From Davidsoniella eucalypti (lineage: Eukaryota > Ascomycota > Sordariomycetes > Microascales > Ceratocystidaceae), in contig RMBW01000033.1 of the NCBI GenBank assembly GCA_004009845.1, forward strand, positions 62,001 to 126,000: DNA of 64,000 nucleotides. Direction: 5' to 3'. The number at the start of each line of letters is the position of its first letter. Within the stretch, counting starts at the first letter, position 1. Below, one piece after another: positions 1-11,118 of the stretch. The notes below the pieces were generated by a model. It was not told where the DNA came from. It ran no database searches and saw only the letters and a list, made by a program, of their open reading frames with translations. A program made the translations under genes and the position numbers.

Positions 1-3000
1 AAACAGAACGTCAAGATGGCTAGGAGAAAGATCAAGGCTTGCGTGGTATTTCCGCCTGCTGGATGTGTTTCTCGGCTATCCTACAGAGCAGCGGTGTCTG
101 CATCCACACGAAACGAACAACGACCCAAAGAGAGAAGTATCGGGAATCAATACATCTAGAATGAGGGTGTAAGCACATATAAATGAATGGATGTAAAGCA
201 CCATGTATGATCAGCGTCTATCTCCGGTGTACACCTCTTCCGTTCTTGGCGTGGCTTTCCATATTTACGGTCTTCATTTCTCTACATGTGTGTATACAGA
301 TGTGCAATATCTGTCGAAGAGAAGAGAAGAGAACGTTCCTAGTGGTTACTTTACGTGCTATGTCTTTGTATAGACTCCTTCTGCGAGGAAAGAGAAGAAA
401 ACTGCGCTTGATTCCGCGCATCGTACTGACTATCCTCCAACTAGCTGGTCTTTGACACAATATCTAGCTTGTTATTAGCACAATGTAAACTAGAAGCTTT
501 ATCCATGTTGCTGATAGAGGCATTTAAATGGCAAATTATTGCTGCATATATCGTGTATATTAGAAACCCCGCTGTACTTCACGTCTATTTCATCTCGGCG
601 TTGATCTAGTAAGCTTTGGAAACAGGGTTTGGCCAGACCGCCTAACAGGACCAAGGGCAGATTAAGATCAAGAAAGGAAATATATTGACATGTAGAGTAA
701 TGAGTAGAAGAAACACCACACAGCTCGGTGTAATTTGCTAGAGATTGGACTTTGCCTGGGCCGCATAGAACGACTAAAGATAGATAACTTGGCATTACGA
801 GTTGTCACTAAAAAAGAAGAGAACCTTAGGTTTCTATGAAGCAAGGTAAGGTAGCAGTTTGACGTTTCTAGTTGGTGTTCATATGGACTGTGCAATATTA
901 TGCGAACCATTCTCTCGCATTAACCGCATTAGCGGCTTTTTTTTTTGCAGTTATTCTTCTTTCTTCTCTCTAGTTCTTCTATCTCGTCCTCTCTTCTATA
1001 GCCTTTTGTTCGTTTGCCCACTTACCAAGTGGCAGTTGTTGCAGCGCAATGACCAGGTGGTGCTATAGGCATGGTTCTAGGAGGGGGGGCATAACAACTT
1101 GTTCTAGGGGAGCCGGGACGCTATACTAGCTATAGCATTGACAAGTCATGGAGATAAGAAGAGGACTGAGCGGCGTCATTGATAGCGGATGGATCGCTCC
1201 CATTGCCCTGTCCTTGGGAGCAGGTGAGACGTGGGGTTTATTTGCAATGGCTTGTCGGGCGTCAAGCCAGATGGTCTGAGCTTCTTCTTCCTATTATGTA
1301 GCTTGGTTAGCTATAGATTTTGTAGTATTGTTGTCGGATTTATTCAAGATTGTTTACGAAGAGACAAGCCACCTACTTTATGCAACCATGCTAGCTGACT
1401 AGTACCGTAAAGGCAACAGACGAGATGGAACTGCATCCGTCGGAAATATGTTCGGAGGAGATGGCATGTTTACACCGAGAATGAGGAAGAGGAGAGAAGA
1501 AGAAGAAAAAAGCGACAGATATCTAAACAAACAAGCAAAAACCCAAGATAAAGCAGCACAAGACGTACTGTTTTCCTAGTTTGTTTTTATTTTTCTCGTA
1601 GTTCAGGCTAGTGTTACCCAAAATCACAAGAGTTAGTCCTAGTCAGTAAAGTCCCGGCTAGTGCTATAACTCGCTAGGAAAAAAAAAAGAAAGAAAAAAG
1701 GACACCATCGAAGGGTTGACAGGTTCGTAGTTTTTGACTAGCTAGATCGTCAGAATGGAGTGAAAACAGAAAAAAAAGAACTAGCAACTACACTAAGAGG
1801 AAGTGTCATAAAACCGCCAAATAACATGGCATGGCATGGCATGGATCCAATAGATGGGATGGGATTAACGCATAGCTTTAGTTGGTTCGACGTGACAGGT
1901 TCCGGTCAGATAGCGCTTGTCTACTAGTGTCCATGATACGTTTACTAGTAGCTTCTAGGGACAGAAGTGAGAATAGTACGGTAAAGATAGGCAGCTAAAG
2001 CTTGACACGGGGACCTAGAACGGGCCTAGAAGTAGATCAAGCACTAGTATCAACATGGCTCTGTTTTTTCTCACTTGGCCGGAAGACAGGGACTCCTAAA
2101 TTGCGTGTTTTCTTAGTGGAATTGAAATAGACGATGATGAGCGACGTCTAATGAATGATTGAGGTGATATTCGGTATCATGGATATATAATATGCTAGGT
2201 GGCCAATCAGAACGAGACACAAACTTTCGTCATCAGCTCAACTACCAGAGATTCTCTGAAAGGGTATGTACGCATATGTTCATATCGTAAATTGCAAGTG
2301 TTATTACATATACATGACCCACTACTCGATATACTGCAATACACAAGACATATGCTTTATTCTACTACACTGCTTTATTGCGTTAGACAGAAATGGATTA
2401 AAAGGAAGGTCCCTATATGGCACTCTTGACCATCAAACAACAGAGCAACTGCGCCAAAAGAGCAGTGTGGCATGTGGTTGACAGAGAGAGGAAGGATGCA
2501 TAACCTGAAGGAAGCGAGTAATAGCCCTGAGAGTATGTACATACACTAGTTGTAGACAAGGCAAGAGAAGAAAAGAAGGCAATGGCAGGCAATGCCAAAA
2601 AGGAAAGAGTCAGTGCTTCTTATTTTCCCAATGGAAATGTTGCCCAAGCCAGTACAATGCTTCTAACTATGTATATACATGTAGATTTCTTATTTCATAG
2701 GGCAGCCCAAGCACTTTTGTCAATATGGCTCCGCTACGGACACAAAAAACAATAGTGGACTTGTGTTGGTGTTGTTGTATTGCTACAGTTCCATCACGTC
2801 ATGTTATAGTTTTTATACTTACAGGACAACCACCGACTTTGCTTCTAGCAGTTGCTACGGAGGCTGTAGGAAGAATAAAAGAAAGAGCCTAGCCAAACAG
2901 AAAATCAAAGGAACAAAAGGTCTGTGCACGCTCAGGATCCCAATAGGGTAACGATTGCACCCCGTTAGCGGGCGTAAGAGGGCAACTACCAACGACTTAA

Positions 3001-3898
3001 CTCTACCGAAGCTTAATTGACAGAACTAGCCTTTGCTGCAGTTGCCAGCACGACTCCAGAGAAAGAGCGATGAAGAGTATAGAGATATGCAGCAAAAGAG
3101 CATTGTGCTTATAGAGCTAGAACCTCGCAGAATGAATAGCCTGCTTGATGCTTACTAACCAATATATCTGAGAGCCTCGTCACTTCTTCCTCTTTTTTTT
3201 CGTCACCGTTTCAAAACACAGCTGATTTCATCACCATCACAGGAATAATCAAAATGGCACCCTTTCATATATTCATTCGACGCCTGCGAGATGATTCCGA
3301 AGACAAGTCAGAGTCGCATTTGCTGCTCTTTTGCCTTTGTTGGTACTTTTCTCGTTCGTTCTTCTTTTCCTGCCTGCCAATCCCACCTCCACCGCCTCTA
3401 TATTAGCGCTATTTTCCCACTCTACCTTGCTCTACGTTCCAATTCAACATGTGCCAGAAACGCCTTGACCAGCCCGGTCCAAGCCCATTAAATTGTTTGC
3501 TTGCGTGTTCGGCCGTTCGTCACTTGCGCACGATGTATTTTTGGCGTTTTCTCATTTTGTTTTGCTACTGTTGCTGTTGCTTGCTGTCCGGCATATTGCA
3601 TATTTCATATTGCGTAGCGTGAACAGTGTTATCCTTCATTAAAGGGAAAACTGTTACTAAAACACTGTCCTATCTGCACTAGCTTATTGCACGCGCTAAC
3701 TCTAATATGTGTACATATGTGTAGTACTTTCTACACGATACCTTGTGGACTCACATTTACTGTGACGACCGGGGATCTAGCACAAGGGACTTGCTGCATT
3801 ATCACGGTTAAGTAGCAACCAACATTCGGCTCAAAGGAGTAAACCGGAATCGCTCTCTACATAGCAGCGAATGTCGGTAAGGACGAATCGAGAAAGAG

Positions 3899-3933
<35 letters not shown>

Positions 3934-6900
3934 CATTGGTACGTGTACGCCTCGGTCATTGGTATGATTTTTGTATTGTTATTCGGCAAAAGCATAGAGA
4001 TTGACTAAGAACGTAACGCAGTCGCCAACCATATACACGTACAACTACAACGAACGATGCGGTCCAATAGTAGTGGCAGACGAAGACAGCAACGATTGAA
4101 AGAAGCAATTAATTCGATTCCACACGATTTACCGGGTCTGGCTCCAGCCCGCATCTTCGGCTCGGTCTTTTCGAGGCCTAGCAAGACCGATATAGGCTTG
4201 AAATGTAGAAAAGTACGTTTTGGCGCCTGCGATGGTGCTATTCCCTGCTGTTCTTTGTTTCCCTCCCAGTTTGCTACTGTATTGTTACATCCGGTGGCGT
4301 TAATACATCGTCTCGAGGCGAGGCATCCAGCTCCAGAAACGAATTTTCCTTTTTTTTTCTCGCCTTTCTTTATTCTTTAGTTACTCCCTCTACTTGCTAT
4401 TGCTGCTTCAGAGACCGCCATCCTTTGATTCGTGCTTTGTCGTCATGCATATTCAGCTCGAAGACACACCATATCGCCATTTGCTTATTTCGCTGCTTTG
4501 CTTCGAAGATAACAGAACTGAGAGACATCTTTGACACACGCATCGACGTATCTCCATATATGTACACATATATTGATTACCGAAACCGATATTCCTAGAA
4601 CGAAACGTTGGTTGCGCGTTCTGCCCTGATCCGTCTTGTTCGTTCCAGTCTGGCCCGACATGACCTGGCTTGCACTGCATGTGTCGAAAATCTATTATGC
4701 GTGTTGTGATGCACAAACAAAATACGGTCCGATGGTCCGGTGGGTGCTAGGAGACAGATACTAGGAGGAAATATCGGCCTTTTGCTTTCACATATAGCCT
4801 ACAGCTCTTTTTATTATTATTATATATAAATGGGCGGGGTTTTTCTTCATCTTTCTTCCCTTCATTGGCAGCTGTCCCATGGTCCAGTAGAGAAAGATCC
4901 ACTCCGCAAGCATCAACTACTTCAAGATTGAAAGACATTACTGAAACCAAAAAAAAGAAGAAAAAAGAAGAAACACAAAAAGTACTTTGGCACAGTTATG
5001 GCTGTTACGGGTCTTCCAGGCTATAGGCTGATCTGGTACAGGCAAATGCTCGAATAAGTAATGATCGTATGAGTGCGTCTGCAAGCTGCCCATGCACGCC
5101 TTCATGTCCATGCATCTGGGCGAACTCTCTTAACCCCAGAGTAGCCTAGTTTTCCTGCCTGCTGCCACACTTTACTTAGGTCAGCTCTGCTTGTTGGTTG
5201 AGTCTACAGGGCGTAAGAAGGGTCTTAGTCTGACCAAGCCAGGCCACAAAAGCGGATGGATGCAGTTAGAACGGCCCGGTCAGTCACAAGTATGTAATAT
5301 GTACTTGGCCTGGAGCGAAGAGTAAAAACACGAAAGAAAAATGCGAGCTAATAAGAAACATGTAAGTCCCTCCTCCCCCACAAAGTGTGATGTGGTTCAG
5401 GCTATCGACCAAATAATGATGCTTGGTCTAGCGTTAGCCTGGCATTAGTGCCCGTCTAGAAGCTTGTTTATTTTTACCATTAAGAACAAGGCTGGCGTTG
5501 ACAAGTAACTATATTTGTATGTACAACATTGGTATATGTACGCTACATGCGAACTAACAAACAATGGCTTACTAGCAGACCAGCCCTGATTGGGCTTAGC
5601 AAGGAACCACGACAGAACACACGAAGAACAAAAGAGACGAGTGACTTTGGGGAAGCCATCTTCAAGCAGCAGCTAGACCACGCCAAGCTAGGTCGGCTTG
5701 TATCTGCAGTTAGCTTCGATTGGCTAGGAGCAGACCATAACAGGCCAATATCTGGGGGTGGACATACAGATACATGCAACTGACTACAACTACATGTATC
5801 AATTATTGGTAGCATTGCTCTCTCCGCTACACTACCATTTGTTATTGCTTTTGGTTGCTGTGACTGCAACCTCTGGCCAACTGACGTAACCACTCGCCCA
5901 CTCGTCCAACCATGCATAGCATAGCATAGCCTGCCCCAAGCAAATCAATCAGTCACGGCGTCATATATATATGAGAGGCCAAGGTCTTTCTAGTCCCGGC
6001 ATGGCATGCCAAGCTTCGGTTGGAGCCCATGGTTGAGACTTGAAAGAAGGTGCAGTTATGGTGATGATGAGCTTGGTATTTGGAAGCGTAGCCGCGGCAG
6101 AGAGGCACGGGACATTCACAAGGTGTAATGGTGCATATTTGCATTATTATTGTTACAGGGTGCGTTAAAGAAGCTGGCCCGGTTTGTATCTTGCTGGCTT
6201 TCTTTTTTTAAATTATTTTTATCCTTTGCGTTTTATTGCTGATTCCGTCTTGGAGAATATTCTTTTTTTTATATTATGGTTTACGAGCCAACAGTCACAA
6301 ACAACCCATCACGATCACAAAACCAGCCCTTCAGCTCGGGTTTGGTAGCTAAGAAAGGCAAGGGAAAATCTCGTGCAGATGCAAAATTGCTACAACAGAG
6401 CGGGGCCTGCAGCCGGGAATACAAAGACAAACAAATGCTGTGGTATATTCGTGTTATATTGCATCATGTGCAAGTATACTGTACTGTACGGACTTGAAAA
6501 TACAGCATATCAAGGTATTTGATTTCCTTCTTTGGTCTTTTATATACAGTGTGTTTCTTATACAAGTACCATATCTATTAATCTATCATACATAGTAGGT
6601 AAAATAACGAGGAATAATCAAGCAACAAACAGAGACCAGAACAACACGGCTCGGGTCTTATCTCTCGCTCACGTGTGGATGAATCCTCAAGACAGCCCCC
6701 AAAAATGAATTCAATGTGATTTGGATTTGATTCTCACCTGAAGCGGCGTCTGACTCTGGCTCACCAAAAGGCACATTTTTCCCTAGTTGGATGAAAACGA
6801 AAGAAGGTTTTTTATTTTTATTAGTTTTCTATATATAGCATGTTGTTCTATATCTGAAGACTCACATAGAGAGACAAACAGGTAAAAACGACCCAACTAT

Positions 6901-7612
6901 TCAGAAAACAAAACATACAGATTTACAAACTGTTGAATCACATCGCAAATAGACAAATAAGAAGCTCTTATTTCTATTTGTCCATCACACATATCATTTT
7001 CAAAGAAAAATGATATAAAAAACCAATAAGTTATGCATTGTAAGACACGGCAATGTGTATATATAAAAAAAAGTCAAATGCAGAAGACGATTAATAATCT
7101 TCCGTATTCTATCATTATATCATTGGTACTGTTACCTTTTGGGTTTTTTTTCTTTGATAATTACAGCTACAACAAGAAAGAAATATGACGTGAAGTAACT
7201 CCAATATTGGCCTGTGGTGATATTTATTTCTTCCACTATCACAATGTCATATAACGAAGGCCTTTTGTTTTCAACTTTGGCCGGATTTGCCGTGCTAGGT
7301 AGTAATTTCTATAATTGCACGAATGTAGTAGCATGCAGTAAAAGTTATACGGTCTTAAGATTGTTGGATAGACTGTTGTATAACAAAAGTCTTATATTTT
7401 TATATTTGATTGTGTGTTGTTCAAGTAGTATCTCTCTTACAATAGAAACAACTTTCCTCTATGGATTTAGGGTTAACCTTTTTATCATCGAGTTAGTAAG
7501 TAGTGATATTTGCCAAGTTGGAAGTTCTAGTTCTATAGCACAGTCGAGTGTATACTTCTTTTATAGGACCTTACTTGTATCCAATATCAAGGCCACTAAA
7601 CCTCAAACTTCC
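1..7612. other. Long intergenic region without a recognisable gene
   Basis: I see no gene here. Open frames are short (under about 125 codons apart from one of 187 codons near its end), lack recognisable domains, and do not join through plausible introns. The stretch contains a GGCAT repeat of about four units near 1825-1844, an (AG)n microsatellite at 3903-3929, and many AT-rich tracts with TATATA/TACATA motifs. I found no tRNA-like B box with a matching cloverleaf. It may hold long untranslated regions or non-coding transcripts that cannot be read from sequence alone. Confidence 0.5.
3903..3929. repeat. (AG)n microsatellite
   Basis: An uninterrupted AG dinucleotide run of about 27 bases. 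A similar run lies at 9775-9798. Both are in gene-free DNA. Confidence 0.95.
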
Positions 7613-7625
7613 ACATACGACCACA
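7613..7625 (+). repeat. 5' target-site duplication, copy of 5S rRNA bases 1-13
   Basis: The 13 bases acatacgaccaca are identical to the first 13 bases of the 5S rRNA gene at 8369-8381. They lie directly before the 5' end of the retroelement at 7626, as expected of a target-site duplication. They are the stub of the original 5S gene left when the element inserted at position +13; the complete gene was kept on the other side. Confidence 0.85.
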
Positions 7626-8368
7626 CAACCTTCCCTCCTACAACCCTCGGGGGGGTACCTTTGAGTTCGAGTACCTCCCCCTTTGTCCAAAGACGAATTT
7701 TTCCCCTTCGTCGTGGGTTTTCAAGAGCGACCAGCACATATTCCCAATGCTGCTGTCCATTCTTTTTATCTTTTTAGACACTTGTCTTTATTGATGCATC
7801 GAGTATGAGGCCTTGAGCCCGACTTTTTCCTCTCTCGAGAGATGTTCTCACCAACAATCGCCCCCCTTTTCGCCACACTCACGCGATCGCTGGTCTCCCG
7901 AGTCACTACACACTACAAAGCTCAGGGAGACACACTCATACTCGAAGGGCAACCTATTTTTGAAGGTTCCGGAAGCCCAACCCGCGGCGCGGGAGTCTTG
8001 TCGCTGTGCCTCTACCATCGCACCCGACTCGACTACGCCAATTTTTGCTTCTCTCGACACTCGATCACCAGCCTCTTGGAGGCGCGTCGGATGGTGCGGT
8101 CACCTGATTACGTGGATGGTAGCCCCACTTAGGGCTTGGATGATGTGGGTCTTTTTTTGGGGAATGGTTTGAGGATGTTTCGAAGTTACAGGGGGTATCC
8201 ATGAAGGCGTCCTATGGAGCCCGGGAGGGTAGTCCGGACCCGGACTAGGATACGGGTGGAAGTGGATAAGATATACCGGAGACAGAAAAATCGGCACGAC
8301 CGGACTCGAAAATCCACTCGTAATAGTTTAGGAAGAGAATAAATATAACAACAACAACAACAACAACA
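7626..8368 (+). mobile_element. Short non-LTR retroelement, copy A, inserted in 5S rRNA gene
   Basis: About 743 bp. It begins CAACCTTCCCTCC and ends in an (AAC)n tail. Two further near-identical copies exist at 47877-48621 and 50266-51017, and all three start at the same base, so the copies look full length. The flanking 13-bp duplication and simple-repeat tail indicate target-primed reverse transcription. The first 60 bases form a GC-rich hairpin (arms ggggggta.../...tacctcccc). The last 50 bases before the tail resemble the 3' end of the LINE fragment ending at 50255, with a shared cggactcgaaaat and a later (a)agag(g)ataaata motif. A 96-codon open frame (7842-8132) is present but overlaps another open frame and may not be coding. 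The element is too short to encode reverse transcriptase, so it is probably non-autonomous. No superfamily is assigned. Confidence 0.85.
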
Positions 8369-8487
8369 ACATACGACCACAGCTGATAGAAAGCACGGGA
8401 TCCCGTCCGCTCTCCCCTAGTTAACCTATCAAGCGCCCGATCAGTACTACGGTGGGTGACCACGTGGGAATACCGGGTGTTGTATGT
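8369..8487 (+). rRNA. 5S ribosomal RNA
   Basis: A 119-base 5S rRNA gene. It starts ACATACGACC and ends GTTGTATGT; these termini pair to form helix I. The internal segments GGGATCCCGTCCGCTC and GGTGGGTGACCACG match the fungal 5S core, the latter covering the box C region of the internal Pol III promoter. A T6 run follows at 8489. Dispersed single 5S genes, rather than 5S units inside the rDNA repeat, are typical of filamentous ascomycetes such as Neurospora. The gene looks complete even though a retroelement ends directly at its first base, because the target duplication rebuilt the 5' end. It relies on internal promoter elements, so it may still be transcribed, but this is inference. Confidence 0.88.
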
Positions 8488-8494
8488 CTTTTTT
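8488..8494 (+). terminator. Pol III terminator of 5S rRNA
   Basis: A run of six T residues (8489-8494) starts two bases after the 5S rRNA 3' end, the usual RNA polymerase III stop signal. Confidence 0.8.
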
Positions 8495-10004
8495 GGTGTT
8501 TGTGCACCTTTTTGGTGGTTCCAGCTATCTTTTGATATTGGAATGAGTATATGGTGATGATGACGGAGCAATCGTTGTGCGTCTTGGAGAGTTTGTGACG
8601 AGGTTCACAGGCTTGGAACTCTGCTTGTACGGTCAATATTCCATCGTATTCACTTGTATATATATACTAGAATATTAGATTAGCCATGCATAGAGTCAAG
8701 TGGAACTCGGCAAATACTGATATATGTAGAGTGTCCAACTACGACAAGTTCGATGGTTGATTTAGACTTCATTCTTCTCACTCCTGCCCCCCCCCTCTAT
8801 TGTCCAAGCTAACGAAGATATCAAGTGAGGGGTTCTCGGGTGAAGATATATTTTCCTTTTATAACGGCTTGTACTATGCCAATACAACAGTATGTAATGC
8901 ATACGCAAACAGATGCATATAAGCAGTAGATGGAGTGAATGTCTAGATATGCAAGAAGATTTTGTCTGGTTTGTTGCCTTTGTAGATACAGGCGTAATGC
9001 TTGGAGGATCGTGAGACGGAGACTACAACTGACACTAGTCACAATAGCTACAGTAGCAGCACTAGTGCTACCGCTGACACGGAAGGGATCATTGGCAACT
9101 GCGTGTCCAGATATATATACACGTATATTTATGAAGAGAACGGAGGGGGGGGGGGTGTATCAAATGTTCTGACGGATTGTAATGGTTTGGAGTTCCGGTT
9201 CTTTCTATGCCCAACTGCGTCTCGGATTCTTCTTGCTAGTCAACGAGCTTAGTAGCGAACTTTGTTTGTAGTTTGGGTTGGGCTGGCATTTATGTTTCTT
9301 TTTAGGTTTATCAGGAGCTACTCTGCCATGGTTGGGTAGACGACATATGGTGACGTACTTGATGTCAACCTTGACCTTGACATGGCCATCGTCATTGACG
9401 TCGTCATTGAGCATCCAGAGTAGCCGGGCGTGGAGTCACGGACATCCCGGCCCATTATCTTGATGTACTGTCCTGATGCTTTCCCGGGCTCTTCCTAGCT
9501 ATATATTGTTTTGCTATATTCGACTCTATAGTTGTATATACTGTAGTTAGCTAGTCGAGTATCACCAACACGCCTGTCCATATCAGGATCTACGATGGTA
9601 TGATCAAGTGAAAAGAATGGACTAGGTAGGGATTCGCCATTCTTTAGCCTTGCTCGTAGTCAGTCCATGGCGGTTCGGCTGGTTCTTGGTCGAGTCTAGA
9701 ATCTTGGAGTAGTTCGATATACAGATAGATACAGCATATATCACCTCATTCTTAGACTTTATACTTTCCACCCTAGAGAGAGAGAGAGAGAGAGAGAGCG
9801 TGTGTGGAATGGAGACTTTGTGAGTGGGGGAGAGGAGGTGGCTTTGCTTATTTGATAGTATATATATGCTATGTGTAGCTTTCGGAAACAAACCAACCGT
9901 CGTGACATCAAGAGAGGCCCATCCGCCTAAAGATCCTGATAGAGAGAAAGATAGAGAGAAAGAAACAAAGCGGAGGAAGAAGATGTGGAAACGTGACCGA
10001 TACG

Positions 10005-10027
10005 CCCCCCCCCCCCCCCCCCCCCCC
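10005..10027. repeat. Homopolymer C tract (23 C)
   Basis: Twenty-three consecutive C residues. The exact length may be a sequencing estimate. Confidence 0.9.
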
Positions 10028-11059
10028 ATTCTTGTTTTCCTTTTCTTTTTTAATTGTTTATTATTGTTCCGGTGAGGGCGGTGATCACTAGGAATATATG
10101 CGGTCAACGATATTTAAGAATCCAAGATCCATGAAGAGAGAGAGGAGGGTCTGACAGAAAATAGAGAGTAAGAATAAAAAATAGAGAAGAGGGGTTGATT
10201 TCTTTGGTGCAAAACCTACACTGGGCTTCCTTCAAGCAATCCGCCATGTCGATATGGCCGATTTTTTGCCATTTTTATCTTGTTTATTTTACTTTCTTTC
10301 CGATTTCTTTCCTTCTCCCCCTCTTCTTTCTCTCGTTTGCTGTTGCAACTTTGAATTTATGGTGACTGTCGATTCAACTCTGACAGGGATCAGGGGAGTT
10401 TGTATATTCAAGGGTTTGGACTGACAAAGAGAAAGAAAACCGGAGAAAGAGAGAGAGAAAGAGAGAGAGAATTTTTCTTCTCATTGTTCAGATAAGCAAA
10501 GACGAAGATAGGAGGACGAGAAAGAAGCCGGCGGCACTGAGAATTCTGGCCGGATACTTCGGTGACCAGTCGTCCATACTGATCTGACGTAATGTGTATA
10601 AGATGAGCTTTGGAGATGCTAAAGTATGTATATGTATATATATACATATATACATATAAGCATATACATGTAAGCGTGATTATGCAGAAGACGAGGGTTC
10701 TTCAAAAAGACCAATAAAAGAAGAGGCCAAGAGATTTGGCTCAGCAGGTCATTTCTCGGAACTGGCTTCTAGTCGGACCAACTATACCTGTATATCTGAA
10801 TTCCATGGTCTGTCTAATGGAAAAGGATGGAAGATCCCAAAGAGTTGACAGACAAATAGCGAGGAAACATGGGAAAAAAAAAAAGAAAAAAAAGAAAGGC
10901 ATGTACAGTTGTTTTTTTTTGCTTCTCGTTCTCTGACCTTTGGCTTCATTTGGCATGCTTCTCGTATCGAGATAGAACGATCTGCGAGATTACGCCGTAC
11001 AAAGTGCCAGCCAAAATCCAGGCTGGAGATGCCGAGGCTCGGTGGTTAGCTGATCTTGG

Positions 11060-11118
11060 CTCTGATATTGCCTCTGATATTGCCTCTGATATTGCCTCTG
11101 ATACAGATACAGATACAG
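11060..11118. repeat. 12-bp minisatellite
   Basis: Four near-perfect copies of cctctgatattg, the last running into an ATACAG hexamer repeat. The array keeps an open frame rich in Ser-Asp-Ile-Ala, but nothing else suggests a gene. Confidence 0.85.

Noticed and set aside
7214..7777. A 187-codon plus-strand open frame ending in element A
   Set aside because: It runs across the junction into the retroelement and shows no domain or codon pattern of a gene.
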